Positions 1-13,045 of a stretch of 64,000 nucleotides of DNA are shown here, in pieces. The position numbers and the translations under genes were made by a program. The notes under the pieces are model-generated. The model saw nothing but the letters and a program-made list of their open reading frames with translations, was not told where the DNA came from and ran no database searches. Within the stretch, counting starts at the first letter, position 1; each line of letters starts with the position of its first letter. The DNA is from Myoxocephalus aenaeus. Lineage: Eukaryota > Chordata > Actinopteri > Perciformes > Cottidae. The DNA lies in contig JBAMJR010000099.1 in assembly GCA_038501785.1 (NCBI GenBank), positions 124,001 through 188,000 of the forward strand, written 5' to 3'.

Positions 1-2174
1 TGTTCGATCAGATCTGCTGCTGAGTTCTCACCTACACATGCATCGTTCACCTCAGGACGGCACAACACTGCAGCATGTTTTAAAGTAGCAGTCACTGTCT
101 CTACCTGGACATTCACCATGTCTGGTTTGGCAAGAACCCCCTTCTCAAATGTGACTTTAGAGGTTTTCTCCTCCATCTGGACTTTAAGGATCCCCATGTC
201 TTTGTCGGCCACACTCAATCGGTCCTCTAGAGCCACAATGGACTCCTGCTGGAATTTAATGGTGTCCTGTAAGGTATCAATCTCCCGCTGTGCTTCGCTG
301 GTCAGCCCAAGTAGTGACTCTATAACCCAAACTTCAGCCTCTTTTGTCTCCACACTGACCTGTACTCCTTCCTCTTGAACCAGAGGGGCCTCTATTCCTG
401 AGCCTTTATCACAAACATTTACCTCGGTGCCCTCGGAAGCATCTTTCACACCCTGGCTGTAGTAGAAAACCACAGAGTCCATTGGCACGTCACCCCCAAC
501 AGCCACAGATTTTTTCTCAACAGACACTTTTTCTGGAGCTTTAACTAACACTTTTGATGAAGGTTCTGTAGCTTTCCCTTCAAATTTTTCAGTCAGCCTT
601 TTCAGCTCACCAGATTTTCCGAGGCTTTTATGTCCAGGTGAGATTGGTGTCGTCAATCGACTTTGGGTACTCTGGTCAGTTTGAAGAACCTCTGTGGTTT
701 GGGTAAAAGACTCTGTGCACTGTTGCTTCTGCTGGGCCACCTCCTTGGCTTCTTTCTCCTCCTGCAGGGCTAACATGAGCATGTCTTTCTCTGCACGTAG
801 CTTGGCCACCTCTTTCTCAAGCGCAGGAACACCCTTTACCCTCTCTTCCATCTCCTTCAGCTGTTTCAAGGCTATTGCCATCTGCTCTCTAACTGTCTGC
901 AGCTGGCTGGGTGGGATCGGAGTCATTGTGGTGCCAACAGCTGGAGTGCTGCGGCCAGAGGTCTGAGGACTGGGTTTAGTCCAGCCGCTCTGCAGCGGCT
1001 GAGTGGATGACGGGGGTAAGAGCTGTTTTGGAGGATCTGCGAGCTGGAAGCGCCCACCATTCTGGTGCTGGTGGGTTTGTTCTTGTTGTAGCCGCCGGCT
1101 GGTTTCAAGAAGAGTCCGCTCCACTCTGGGGTTGCGCTGTGGTGGAGGAGGTGGCACTTTGGCTCCGGCAGACAGGGGAGGAACACTGAGGAGGGTCACA
1201 GGGGAACGACAGAGCCCCTCACAGGGAGCTGACCCAAGGCGGTTGCGTGGTGGCGGCAGCGGAGGAGCTCTGCCATCCTCACTGCCCGGGGAACCCAGAG
1301 ACTCTGTGGATGTCCAGCCACTGGTACGTCCGCCCACACTCCTCTGGGAGAGTTTGACCCCTCTGCCAGGGCGGCGGGAACCAACGGGTGCCCGACGGAG
1401 ATTGTGCCCACTTTCTATCTCTTCTACATATTTAAGGAAGTCCAGATCCAGCTGGAAACCATACGGCGTCTGGACAGAGTAGGAGCCTGACTGGTCAGCC
1501 TCCTCCTGATGGGAGTAGATGAATGGAGAGCCCAGATCTGAAAGAAGAGGGCATGTGATCAGACAATATGGCTACTATCCCAGTTACTTAAATATGGCCT
1601 GTGGAGCACACAAGTTATGTGTACATTTAGTGTTTTTACCGGCATTGGGTGGATCCTTGAGGTCTAACGATGTGATTTACTGGAAATCACATCGTTAGAC
1701 CTCCTATATCACTGGAATGACTCTTTCTTATATTTTAAATCCTGCATTGTTTGCAGTATATCAGTGTCTACTGGCTTGGAGATAATGGTATTTGTGTTTC
1801 AATATCAAACAACATTAAAATACAAAAAAAGGTACAAAGCGTCTGACCTGTGGTGTTTACAGTACAAGCAAAAATAAATACACATCAAACAATTTCAAAT
1901 ATATTTAGTTTCCTGCGGGTTGAACAGCATTGTTATCACATCTGAGCCATCTTAATGTGGTAAACTCCACAAACATGCTACTGGCAGGTTAAAACAAGTC
2001 CATTGGATTTAGTACAACAATACATTTAATTCAAATTCAATGAAAAGTCTAGATATGTTCACAGTCACAAAAGTAATTGAGATATGAGGTTGAAATACAA
2101 AAAACAAAAACAATGGCATCCTCATGGAGTTTCTTACCAGGCAACTTTGGGTTAACTTGCACTGATTGAGTCAT
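1..2174 (-). CDS. kank3: kank3, KN motif and ankyrin repeat protein (5' part only)
   Basis: Two coding exons are visible. The first is 2174-2138: it starts at ATG and gives MTQSVQVNPKLP, followed by donor GTAAG. The second runs from 1537 off the left edge, with acceptor CAG at 1538-1540; the joined codon is Asp and the frame stays open for about 511 codons. Residues 32-55 form the KN motif (core YGFQLDLDFLKYVE), which in KANK proteins binds the talin rod and directs them to the rim of focal adhesions. Further on come a Pro/Arg-rich stretch with WTSTESL and NPRVERTLLETSRRL, a Glu/Lys-rich coiled coil starting at VREQMAIALKQLKEMEE, and a second coiled coil after WVIESLLGL. The C-terminal ankyrin repeats lie outside the window. 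Human KANK3 has matching LPDLG, ETSRRL and W-V-x-E-x-LLGL landmarks, and its neighbour ANGPTL4 is also present here. KANK2 is the main alternative and fits less well. Confidence 0.88.
1659..1703. repeat. perfect inverted repeat (hairpin) in a kank3 intron
   Basis: Left arm GAGGTCTAACGATGTGATTT (1659-1678) and right arm 1684-1703 are exact reverse complements, separated by the 5-nt loop ACTGG. The next flanking bases do not pair. It could be a template-switch product or a remnant of a small transposon. Confidence 0.9.
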
Positions 2175-2220
2175 TTTTCAGGACTGGGACCTTTCAGCAC
2201 ACACAGCTTCAAATAAACAC
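2175..2220 (-). other. kank3: kank3 5'UTR part of the start-codon exon
   Basis: Upstream of the kank3 ATG the exon probably extends to 2220. There a pyrimidine-rich tract ending TTTTACCAG on the minus strand makes a good acceptor. A weaker AAG acceptor just inside could give a shorter leader. Confidence 0.5.
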
Positions 2221-2244
2221 CTGGTAAAAGAAAACAAAGTTACA

Positions 2245-2300
2245 TTATAATAATAATAATAATAATACATCCAATTTATATTGTGCTTTGCTCAAAGAAA
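2245..2300 (-). mobile_element. 3' tail of a non-LTR retroelement
   Basis: Read on the minus strand this is TTTGAGCAAAGCACAATATA, then AAATTGGATGTA and a run of ATT units. It resembles the end of the LINE/SINE tails in fish that finish near GCGCTATATAAAT followed by (ATT)n. A similar tail in the other orientation lies at 16949-17021. Confidence 0.45.
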
Positions 2301-2499
2301 AAACCTGGAAAAAAATAAAGCTTGTTTTTACAAACAAGTGGCTCCCTGCTCTCCCTTTAATGGCAGACATAGATGCTTTTTTTTAATAGGCGTTGTAAAC
2401 TCAATACTGAGTGCAAAAACGCCTCAAGAAGTTTGTTTTCTTTTGGCTTATTAACGCGTGTGACTTCAGCGATGTTGGAAGTACGTTGAGCCTGACATC

Positions 2500-2501
<2 letters not shown>

Positions 2502-2553
<52 letters not shown>
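2502..2553. repeat. (TG)n microsatellite, about 26 units
   Basis: Uninterrupted TG dinucleotides between the start-codon exon of kank3 and its candidate leader exon. Open reading frames here are artefacts of the repeat. Confidence 0.97.
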
Positions 2554-2554
<1 letters not shown>

Positions 2555-3192
2555 TTTGTGTTTTAACTTTCAAGCTCTCTGCCTCTTTACAAGAAGTTGC
2601 TTCAGCCGTCAGAGGATTATTAACTTTATTGACTATAAGAGTATATTACAAGTCACTGAGAATACAATACATGTGTAAAATTAAGTTTCAGTGTGAATGT
2701 ACAGAAACTTCTGGCACACAGTGAAGTTGGTAGTCAGGGTAAAACTCCTCAGAACAAAGTCAACAACAAGAGCCCAAACAAGAGCCCAAACCACAAGACA
2801 GCTGCTCCATTAATAACAGCATCATACCATCCAACGCCACGGAGAAACCACAGGATTCTCACCACAAGACTGCTGAGACTTGACATACTGCTGCACTGGG
2901 AAATCTATCATTTCCTTCGGGAATAATGTCCACGTATTAAAAGAAAAAGAATCACGAGAATTCCCCAACATTAAAAAGTAAACTTTCAAATATTAGGAGT
3001 AGGAATTGAAGCATAAACCTCTGACAGACTGAAGTTTTTTCTGCTATTCATCATTTTAAGTTAAAAAAGTTTCAATAGAATATACAAAGGTTTAAGGCTT
3101 TTCTTCGTTCAGTCATAATAACAATGTTCATCTTGCGTTTGTCCCAAACAGACACTAAATATTCAGATGTGTTGTGTTGAAGAGAAGTTCAC

Positions 3193-3250
3193 CTCTCAGC
3201 CCCTCAGTGAGCGATTCATACAGCTGGAGTTCAGGCTTGTTCCCTCTTTC
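3193..3250 (-). other. candidate untranslated leader exon of kank3
   Basis: On the minus strand a long pyrimidine tract ending TCTCTCTTAG precedes 58 nt that end GAGAG before a GTGAAC donor. The size and position suit a 5'UTR exon of kank3. It contains a short upstream reading frame of seven codons. One frame stays open across the exon, so a coding role is not excluded. Transcript evidence is needed. Confidence 0.28.
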
Positions 3251-3997
3251 CTAAGAGAGAGATAGAGATAGAGATACATCCACCATCAGAAGCATATCAC
3301 AGTGCAGTTGTACAAATAGGAAATGCTACAGCATATTGACCATATAATCACGAGTTATGTCTTTCACAGTTCCCCAGATCTAAACCCACGTATTGGAGAC
3401 TGACACACCACCACCACCGAAACACCAAATGACTGAACATGTTGCGTAAGAATGTCCTTTAATCAATCCAGTAGAAGCTTTGCCGAGGAGCAATGAAGCT
3501 GTGAAGGAGGACTGTGGTGGCCGAACACCTCGTGACGAGTAAATACCACACAGAGTGAGCTCTGCCCCCAATTTGGAGACTTTCAATCAATTCCAGCTGT
3601 GTTTTCAATTATTTTTCTCTTTTGCAGAAATCCAAGTATTTCTTCATCTCATTCTAAGACGAAGAGAAACACCTACTAGACCAGAGAAGATGGGCTATCA
3701 TGTGACAACAGAAGGAGTTTGTGAAGCTAGAGAATAGAGTATGAAAAATATGCTGGACAACAGGACAACGATGTAAACTGTGACACGGTGTGCATCCACC
3801 TGCACCGCCACAAACCTCACAGGTGTGTACGTTCACGGAGAAAAGTATAGGTGCACGCGAGTCTTAGAAAGCTGGTGTGTTTGGGGCATAAAACAACTTA
3901 AAAAAATAGAAAGAGTCACTCACACGAAACTACAGATGCACTGTGTACGTGTTTTCATATGTCAAAGACCGTCTCAGTTACAGTAACTTGTCCCCCG

Positions 3998-3998
<1 letters not shown>

Positions 3999-4069
<71 letters not shown>
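3999..4069. repeat. (CA)n microsatellite, about 35 units
   Basis: Uninterrupted CA dinucleotides. A second array of the same motif follows about 125 bp downstream. Confidence 0.97.
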
Positions 4070-4071
<2 letters not shown>

Positions 4072-4191
4072 AACCATTCATTTTGTTTCAAACATACACA
4101 CAGATGTGTTTTCCAACAGCCTTGGGCACATTCCTAACATATGCTGTTGTAACACGCTGGTTGTCCTTCTAGCTGACTGACTACTGATAAC

Positions 4192-4193
<2 letters not shown>

Positions 4194-4253
<60 letters not shown>
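4194..4253. repeat. (AC)n microsatellite, about 30 units
   Basis: Uninterrupted AC dinucleotides, followed by GCATCATG. Confidence 0.97.
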
Positions 4254-4256
<3 letters not shown>

Positions 4257-5231
4257 TCATGTGTCGTCTCTGACTGCAGCAGACAGACAGTTTATTGTCA
4301 AAGTAAAGACAACAACATCCAGAGAGACAGAGGACTAATTATATCATAGACTAATTATGGACAATAGATTAATTAAAAAGGTGGAAAGAAAAATAATCTT
4401 CTCTAACTGATAACGACGTGTCTGCTCAGTCTCTTCTTATCAGCTACAGCTCTGTTTCTCCTCAGTGTGTCCGTCAGTTTCTCAGCTCAGGTCAAACTAC
4501 AGCAGACACGATGCTGCAGTCAGACACAAGTTATACAAAAAAGGTTCTCAAGAATTTGACCTCACCTCTTTGGTTTACGTTGGTCAGTGGGAGGTGGTTT
4601 ACTGTTATTTTAAGTTGATTTAGGGTCAATTACAAGCCAACCAGAGTTTATAAACAAGTCACATGAATCAAAGATGGTTTATTTATTGTGAAAATCTAGC
4701 AGCATGTAATCCTGCCTGATTGAATTTAGAAGAGATATAGATGTTGAGACAAATCCGGCTTCAGTTTATGCAACTTAAACTCCTTAAAAACCTCTTCTGA
4801 TCAGAAGTGCTGATCAGTCAATCGGGGTCAGTGGGGAATAATGAAAACTGCTGTGCATTAATAAGCTTTTAAAACAGGCGTTTTAGTGACAATTGCAAAT
4901 GACAAATAATTGTGTTGTGATTTTAGAGACTCCTCAAAATGCCCCTACGTTCACCCACAGCAGCAACCAGAGAGATGACTTGCTGCCAGCGCTGAGAAGT
5001 ATCCATTTCTGTCGAGCATTGATTCATGAAGCTGAATTGCACAATGTGTTGCAAAGTTAAGTAGACTGTTGAACAAACAAAAACAACCCATGACAGTTAA
5101 GTCTCGCCCCCTCCCCACTATCTTCTATTCATTATCATGCATTTTATTCTTTCATTCTTCACATCTATTTTCTCACCTCCTCCTTTTCACGCTTGGTCTT
5201 TACTTCTCTTCTCCCACGTGACTAATTTCTT

Positions 5232-5233
<2 letters not shown>

Positions 5234-5308
<75 letters not shown>
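5234..5308. repeat. (CA)n microsatellite, about 37 units
   Basis: Uninterrupted CA dinucleotides inside a pyrimidine-rich flank. Confidence 0.97.
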
Positions 5309-5310
<2 letters not shown>

Positions 5311-5537
5311 CAAGTGTTTCTGTTTTTTCTCTCTGATTTGATGACAGACAGCAAATTACAGACCTCAGGGAGAAGCCGCTGCATTCCTTCTTTCTACACC
5401 CCCGAGTCCTGACCAGCCGAGAGCCACTCTGTCAAATCTCTCTCTCACACACCACTAGTGAGTGCCAACGTGCATAATAACACTTACATAAGCCAAAAAC
5501 TAAATAACAAAAAGGCCCATAAACGCCTGTACACGAG

Positions 5538-5570
5538 TGCACGCGCGCGCGCGCGCACACACACACACAC
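5538..5570. repeat. alternating purine-pyrimidine tract, (CG)n then (CA)n
   Basis: The tract begins TGCACGCGCGCGCGCGCA and continues as CA units. CG dinucleotides flanked by CA are the classic sequence type able to adopt left-handed Z-DNA. Confidence 0.9.
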
Positions 5571-6561
5571 TTACTTCATTGTTCTTCAGACTCACTAAAC
5601 GGCCTTAGATGTCTGTATTTCTAAGGCTACAAATGACGTGACATTCTTCAGTTTGAATGCAACACTGCAATCAACTTTAAACTGCAGCTGCTCACAGTCA
5701 ATATTACAGTCACATTTCCTCACAATGCAGCCACACAATAATCTTCCATATCTGCCAGCAACTAAAAGTCTCTGTGAAACGAGGTACAATAAATACTCTG
5801 AAGATGAAAACATATATTGGAAAAGCACACATCTTGTACTTTGTTCATTGTGATCCAAAAACTCTACATCTGTTTACATCTGTTGAAGGAAAAGTACAGT
5901 GTCATTTCATGCTTCAACTCAAACTTTGGTAGTGATTACAGAGCAAATAGACAGTTTTCAATTGGTGCAATTCCAATTAATTAATTAATTCCAAATAGTA
6001 TTTTAGAGTACCCTCTTTTAATATGTGCACAGTAAGGCAGCTGAACATGCTCAAATTAAAACTTGTCCACGGGCGAGCAAACAATTGTGGAAAATAAAGT
6101 TTTACATGACTGAATAATTCACCGGCTTGGCTGTTGAGGACATTTCCATTTTAATTTTAACTTAATTAAAATGTGTTGTAAAAAATATTTAGAAATTAAA
6201 AACTCCTTGCCTTTTAATAATTGTGAGCATCTCTTAGATAACATTGATAATAAATAAAAGTCCAATACAGAACAGTTAGTTACTGATACAATTTTCCTCC
6301 TCGTGTTCAGTAGGAAGAACATGTGACGCGTGGAGGAGTAGCACGTCGTCCCAGAGCAGACTCACAAAGAAGAAAACACTGAGTTGTCCTGCGTTCAGCT
6401 GAAGAGGAAATACTCGGCTGGTTGGAGGCTCGGGGGCCATGTTTTCAAACAGTGACCTCATCCACACCACTCGCCACCCTGTTCCCGAGAAGAGAAGTCA
6501 ATCTGACAGATGACATCCTCTCTCGCTAACACCAACTTCTGCTCTACATCCACATCCACAT

Positions 6562-6661
<100 letters not shown>

Positions 6662-7567
6662 CATATGTAGGATTATTACACTTGTAAAGAACATTTTATT
6701 TTCAGTTTAATCTAATAGTTTCCTATCTGAAAGGATTAATACATTAGATTGATCGAAGGAAACTTAACTTCAACGATTTGACAATGGATACAATCGTTTA
6801 AGCAAAGATATTTGGTGGTTCCAGCTGCAAAGTGCAAATGATCCTCAACTGCCAACACAAAGGGTATGATATGATCACAATCTCCAGAACATCTCCTAAA
6901 TGGATCTCACGGTCAGATTTTTCTGTAGATGTTATTTCCAAAGTCAAGAATGAACATTGATTTAGTTGTTGCTTCCTGAAACAGGAAACAGCGTCTCGAT
7001 TCAAATGTCCATTTTATCAAGCTTCAACTCTCATCCCAGTTAATCTCAAACCTGCTAATCCTGAACTTAATCTCTAGTAAATGTGTTTCATGTCTTTATC
7101 CTTGTGAGGATATTTAGGCCTGATAGACATAAATTCAAGTGCACACGCACACAAACAGGAGAGCCTCGCAGTTGCAGGAATAAATCTGCAGTTTCCTAAA
7201 GGGAAGCCCACTACTCCCCCAATAAATCCTCATCGCCACACACACATAGCCCCTTCATGCCCCTGTGGGAGACCTCCCATTGTCTCCCAGTAGGAACTGG
7301 GGGTCGGAGCCTGCCAGGAAACCCATCAGGCCGTCCTGAAAGCTGCTTCCTGAAGGCAGCAGGAAAACACCGGAGAGAACGCAAGCAAAAACTGAGAGCT
7401 GAACAAATAGAGCCAGTGTGACACGCACACTTGCACGCACACGCACACACACACACACACACACACCGCGGCACCCATGATGCATCACATGGAGGTTAGA
7501 TAACGTGTTATCACTTTTGGCCAAAGACTTGAGTGTTTAAGTGTCACACAGTAACACTCTGTCATCA

Positions 7568-7575
<8 letters not shown>

Positions 7576-7602
<27 letters not shown>
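7576..7602. repeat. (TA)n microsatellite
   Basis: About 13 TA units preceded by a short GTGTGT run. Confidence 0.93.
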
Positions 7603-7700
7603 TACACATACACATATACACAGAGTTGTGACTTCCTCTCTCTTATCTCTTTAACATAAATCACACACCAATGTCACATCTCTAACATCGTGCGTGTCCT

Positions 7701-10700
7701 GCTGTATCCAGATTAAAACAAGAGAAACTATTTTTTCCAATCACAATCAGGTTGACTTCAAACATCACATGCGTCCTGCCTCCCCTCCCTCTTCCTTCCA
7801 GATTCTCCAGCAAACACAATCCGCCACATTCAGCCTCCACAATGAGGCCTTATGCCCATTTGGTGGCGACGCTGTTTTCGAGACGTTTTGTGAGTCTTCG
7901 TTGTTTTCTCGAAACCAGACTACAATCCCCCCCCAAAAGTAAATCAAATAGAGTTGCTGGAGAAAAGCTGTTTCACACCAAGCACGAGTTTTCATGAGAA
8001 ATATTGTCAGGGAAATGTATAAGAACTGATTTTGTGGGTTCTTGAGTGAATGGTTGCTCACCTCTGTGGAACATTTACAGCGAAAGTGTTCAGGTTACCT
8101 CAACTCCTACAACACACAGGAAACCTCAACCATTCTACATTTATCAAAGTGCTTGAGGGAGAGGTTCACATTCAGGGCTGTGTTCATGCCCACAGCGCCG
8201 TTGCCATACATGTGCCTCCCTGTGCGTAGGGCACAGAGTGCCAGAGGGACACCAAAACAACTGGTTGCGCTGCCTCGACAATTTTGGAATGAAGGGCCTC
8301 AAGAAGGCAACTGGAGTCGGGGGAGAGTAGAGACAGAAACGAAAGAAAGGCATGTTTCAAAATATATATTCTTTGAGGCATGTACTGGCCATCGGGCAAA
8401 CAGAGTAAAATCCCAGTCACCTGTGGGTCAGCCGATTGTAAGCTGGCCAAATACGGGAGCCTTTCTATATTTATTTATTTTAATATCTTTACTGCCGGCC
8501 CAGAGGCTCCAGAATATCTTATCGTGGCATGTCATGATGAATCAGCTGATGTGGTACCGTGGAATAACGTCAGAACTTTCACTTCGTAGTTGGATTCTGT
8601 CTGCATCGCTTTACAGTCGTTTGAATCTTTGGCTCCTGCAGTGTGCTGCTTTACGGAGCTTCTGCTCCAGTAGATATTGATCTGTGTACATGTTCATGAA
8701 TGCAATTGCCGATTTTAACAGTAGCAGTATTTTGAAACACAATTTAAATGTTGTCTTTGCAGTTTGTGTACATTTTTAATTGATCTATCATGGAGTATCT
8801 GTTATTTAGATGAAGGAAATAATCATTCATTTCCTGTATGAAAGTAAATGTAAAATATTAAGTTTTGCTAATCATATCAGGTCATATTGATTTAGTTTCT
8901 GCTTTGCTGAATAAAAGTATATTAAGCATTCATAATTGATGTATGCATACAACATATTTGTTATATTTTGTTTTTAACCCTTCTTTTTTAATGTCCAGTT
9001 AATTACTGAGTATGACATGTATACTAATTAATTTCCCTTTTATTTCTAAATGAATGCAGGATTAATTCTGAAGTTCGTGCATGGGCCAAGAGGAAGATAC
9101 TGACCATCAACCAACAGTTCAGTTATACAAGATAAACCACAAGCATCCAGCAGGTCTGAAGGGAAGTCCTTGTTCTGAGCGATAACATGTTCAGCTAATA
9201 TCTACAAATTCTAAAAGTATTTTGGTATTTATTCTCCCATACCAGTACCTAAACTGAATTGTGGTTTTCCATCCAGTAAAGATTAGATTATGGACGACCA
9301 CAGAACCAAATGACCTGACTGGACATGAATGTATTCTTAGAATAGCAAAATGATATGTTTCTTTCTAGAAACAATGATGTTAGCATCAATTTGCAGAGCT
9401 GCACAGTATCCCAGAAGCTGCAGCGGCATCAGTCAGCTGACTCTGAGGCGGTCCCATGGCTGACAACCCCCCCGACCCTGAAACAAAGCAGTGTTCACAA
9501 ACCAAGTTTTCCCCAATTAGCCAGTTTCCAGTTCTGATGTCACGTTGCATTTAGGACTAAAACACCTTGTTTTCCCTCCGTGGGGAGACACAAACTTTCC
9601 AGGCCTGTTTTCCCAACATGACAAATAAACCTTTGTAGAAGCTGCTTTTTAAATATGCAAGAAAACAACAGAATTCTCCGACAAAAGAATATGTCTATTT
9701 ACTTTTTCTACATTCACTTTTCTTTGTTTTCTAGCCAAGCAAATAATGAAAATAAAACCAGCTTAATGCATCTCTAAAAGTCTCTGAGTTGACCTAGATA
9801 TTCAACATTTGTCTCTTTCACAACAGTAGCAATTGGAGCCTCCAGATGTTTGATTCCCATAACTACAGAACAGGACCAGATGTCAGCAGCTTTCTGCCCA
9901 GAAACAACTGAAATATGTCTATATCATCAAGTTGTTTCCTTCACTGGTGGAAATTATACCAGTCCAGCATCTCTTTGATGGAAAGCGTCGGGGTAATGAC
10001 AAGGCACTGGGTGCACGTCGGTCTTTGAAAAGTCTCCCAAAGCTCCTGCGAACACACCTTTATCACCGCGGAGCTGCTCCTGTGGAAAATACATGTTAGC
10101 AGGCTCTAATTCAGTTTTCCATGCAAGAGCTGATTCAGTTAGCGTCTAACATTTGGGCAATCTGATGTCTGCCAGGCATTACGAAACATAATTGAACATA
10201 TCGATGGCATACAGCAGACGCCGAGACAATCTTCAGCGGGATCTCGCCCGAATTGCAAAGAAGAGTCCTTTCATAAACCGTGAATTTTACTTGCTCTTCT
10301 TCTGTAGCCTCGTCTGTTTATTACACAACTCTTGGGTTTTGCCGTTTTATTGGTCTGTTTTTCAATATTTTTGTTCCACTTTCTAATAAGTTAAAATGTT
10401 TAAAAACGGTTGATGAATAATTTACTAGATGAGTTTTAAGCAATAACAACCAAAGTTTAGATTGTCAGGTTGTGTACCTCAGGCTCTTTTACGACCCTCT
10501 TTAGGTCAGACTCTCTTCAGGTCAGACTCTTTAGTTCAGACTCTCTTTATCTCTTTAGTTCAGACTCTCTTTATCTCTTTAGTTCAGACTCTCTTTAGTT
10601 CAGACTCTCTTTAGTTCAGACTCTCTTTAGTTCAGACTCTTCAGGTCAGACTTTCCAATGGAAATAACTTCTGTAAAAAAAAAAAAAACACTCGATGGCT

Positions 10701-13040
10701 TATTAGGAAGTGAGAAACTCATGCCTTTGTTAATGACTTCAATATTATGGCTACCCAAAACAAATTATTATTTTTAATTGCTTATAACTGATCTGTCAAA
10801 GAGTAGAAAAGTATTTTAAACTATGAATAAAGCCGTTAGTTACGACTTTTAAAGAGCACTCTTTTAGAAAGTGCGACCAGTATTAAAAAAAGAATAAAAT
10901 TAGGATACAAAAGATAGTTTTCATCGTGTGTGGCGGCAGTGGGAACTGAACATGTCAGTGTTGTTCAGCCTCTGTGTATGACTTCATAGGGCAGAGGTGC
11001 TTTTCCACAGCATTTCCTCCATTATGAGCCAGTGAACAGAGGTGATCTCTGTGCTGCAAACCCAGTATTCAACTAGAGTCCAATGCCTCACTCTCACTTT
11101 GCCCTCGGAGACGTTTTCTCAGACATCAGATTCTAAATCTCGTGACGGCGTCAGAGAAAGTTTGAGTACTCTCTCTTTAGTAGCGCACAAAAACATTCAT
11201 TGTTTGATCAAAAAATTCGAATTGGCTTCAAAATGTTTCAGGCATCACAGTGACGTGCAGAAAGTGTTTCCAAAAGCAGTCGTGGTTTGGTTCTTCAACA
11301 GAGAGAAGTGGTCAGTTCAGGCAGAGCGAGACTCTGACCTTTTTGGTCAGAGTCAAACCCGTCTGGCACTTTCACCATTTTACCCGCCAAAAAGACTTTT
11401 AGGGTCAAGTATCACAACCTGTCAATCACGATCATAGTCTGGGAGACTAAACCGATTCACCAGATGAATCAAAATGATTTGTACGTTTGACGTTTTCCCA
11501 GCCTGATGTCAGCGCACACAGTTGGACCAGTGCTTCTTTCCCAAGCTCTTCAGTGAATGTGGGTATTTTTAGCCCTGTGTTTTTCATTCAGAGTTCCTCA
11601 GGCAGTGGAGATAGCAGAGGAAAGAGCGTCTGATTGGACCACGCTAACCTTTTAATTCATACTATTGACCGGTTTTACTTCTGGTTGCAGTCATTAGAAA
11701 GCATTGTTGCTTTATTTACAGTCATTTTAAAGGATAAATCTGATGATATGTCATTTTTATAAATGTAAACAAATCCTGTGCAAAGACCAAAACCAACAAT
11801 AAATTTATCCCACTAAAAAGTCAGTGAAGCCCAAGCCTGATGCTTATTATGCATATTAATCCGCAGCTGAAAGTCGTACCCAAGAAATGCACTATTTACT
11901 GTTTCAATGAAGTTAATTTAAAAACTACACTGCCCAGCTGTTTTAGGAAATGATTAAGCATTTTTCATGATGGTTTTCATGATCTTGCACCAACTCAGAG
12001 CTTGAGATAATAAATCCAGAGCCTCCGGCTGCAGATCCATACAAAGACACAACCTTTGACTGAGTTTCGATGAGAATATTAAACAGAATACAAGGGTGGT
12101 CTGTTATCTTGAGATCACAACTTAAGTATTAAAGTATCTATACATCTACATCTGTTTTCCTCCTGCCACCTTTATTATCTCAATATGCAATCAATGTGAT
12201 TCGGAGATGCGCCTATTCATTTTTAAAAGGTCCATAAGTTGCCTCAAACAATCAAACTTCCTCATGTCTCTTTTTTTTAACACTTAATTTATTTAAAAGG
12301 CCAAGAGGAAGGACTTCATAATCCAACATAATCAGACAATTTAATTATTAAATTAAGTTACATTTCTACAAAACCATTAATCTTTCATCTTGACTATTTT
12401 AAAGACAGCAGATATCTCGAGATAATTAAATACAAACTCCAAAACAAAACCTATGTTGTTGTTTTTTGGTTTTCATGAATCACATGTCGAGACTAAGAAA
12501 CTCCTGTGAATATGTAACTGTCTAGAAGCTACAAAGAACTCAAACAACACAACAGCCTTTGTTTTACTATTAAATATTTGTGTAATTTCTATTTATTACA
12601 TTCCGCTGTGTACAGTTTTGTGTTCTTGTATTGTAAACTTCCAATTGGGAAAGCCACTCCAATCAGAGGATCTGGCGTGAAGCTGAAAGTGGTAATTTCC
12701 ATTTTCAACGCCTGGATGCCTGCTAATTATGATGAAAACCTTCTGCTATCAGGTTCCACACACCTCCCACACTTAACACTAATTGTTGCCTTTGAAGAAA
12801 AAAATATCTTGAACTAAAAAGGTAAACAAACCACATAGATTCACAGAGCAGAACATGTATTTATTTAAATTCTCCTGGAATTATTGGCATTTAATTAGTG
12901 TATATCCACTTTAATACCAAATAAACAACAGTACAAGCTCAAGATTCATCCTTCAACTAATAAACAAATGGCGCCACCTTTGACCGGGAGGCTTTCAGAC
13001 CAACGCAGCGCTCTCATTCATTCCACTGAAGCCAGTCCAG
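7701..13040. other. gene-free intergenic DNA
   Basis: Apart from the 16-bp minisatellite at 10494-10645 I see no repeat of note and no exon with a recognisable product. A 212-codon frame at 8042-8680 has no family resemblance and is treated as a chance frame. Confidence 0.5.
10494..10645. repeat. minisatellite with a 16-bp core unit
   Basis: About nine copies of the unit AGTTCAGACTCTCTTT, with variants AGGTCAGACTCT and inserted ATCTCTTT spacers. The variant units at both ends and near-identical units inside fit expansion by slippage or unequal exchange. Confidence 0.92.
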
Positions 13041-13045
13041 CAACC

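Noticed and set aside
1003..1482. 159-codon plus-strand frame over the kank3 exon
   Set aside because: It is the antisense of a GC-rich, Pro/Arg-rich kank3 coding exon that has clear family motifs on the minus strand.
1..2174. Assignment to kank2
   Set aside because: kank2 shares NPRVERTLL, but the LPDLG start, ETSRRL and W-V-x-E-x-LLGL landmarks and the angptl4 neighbour favour kank3.
3943..4180. Frames rich in Thr-His repeats
   Set aside because: They are translations of the (CA)n array and have no independent support.
8042..8680. 212-codon open frame on the plus strand
   Set aside because: No recognisable domain, no splice or promoter context, and overlapping frames on both strands. Treated as a chance frame; a protein search and RNA-seq could overturn this.
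10494..10645. CRISPR-like repeat array
   Set aside because: Units are directly adjacent without unique spacers, and the genome is eukaryotic, so it is a minisatellite.
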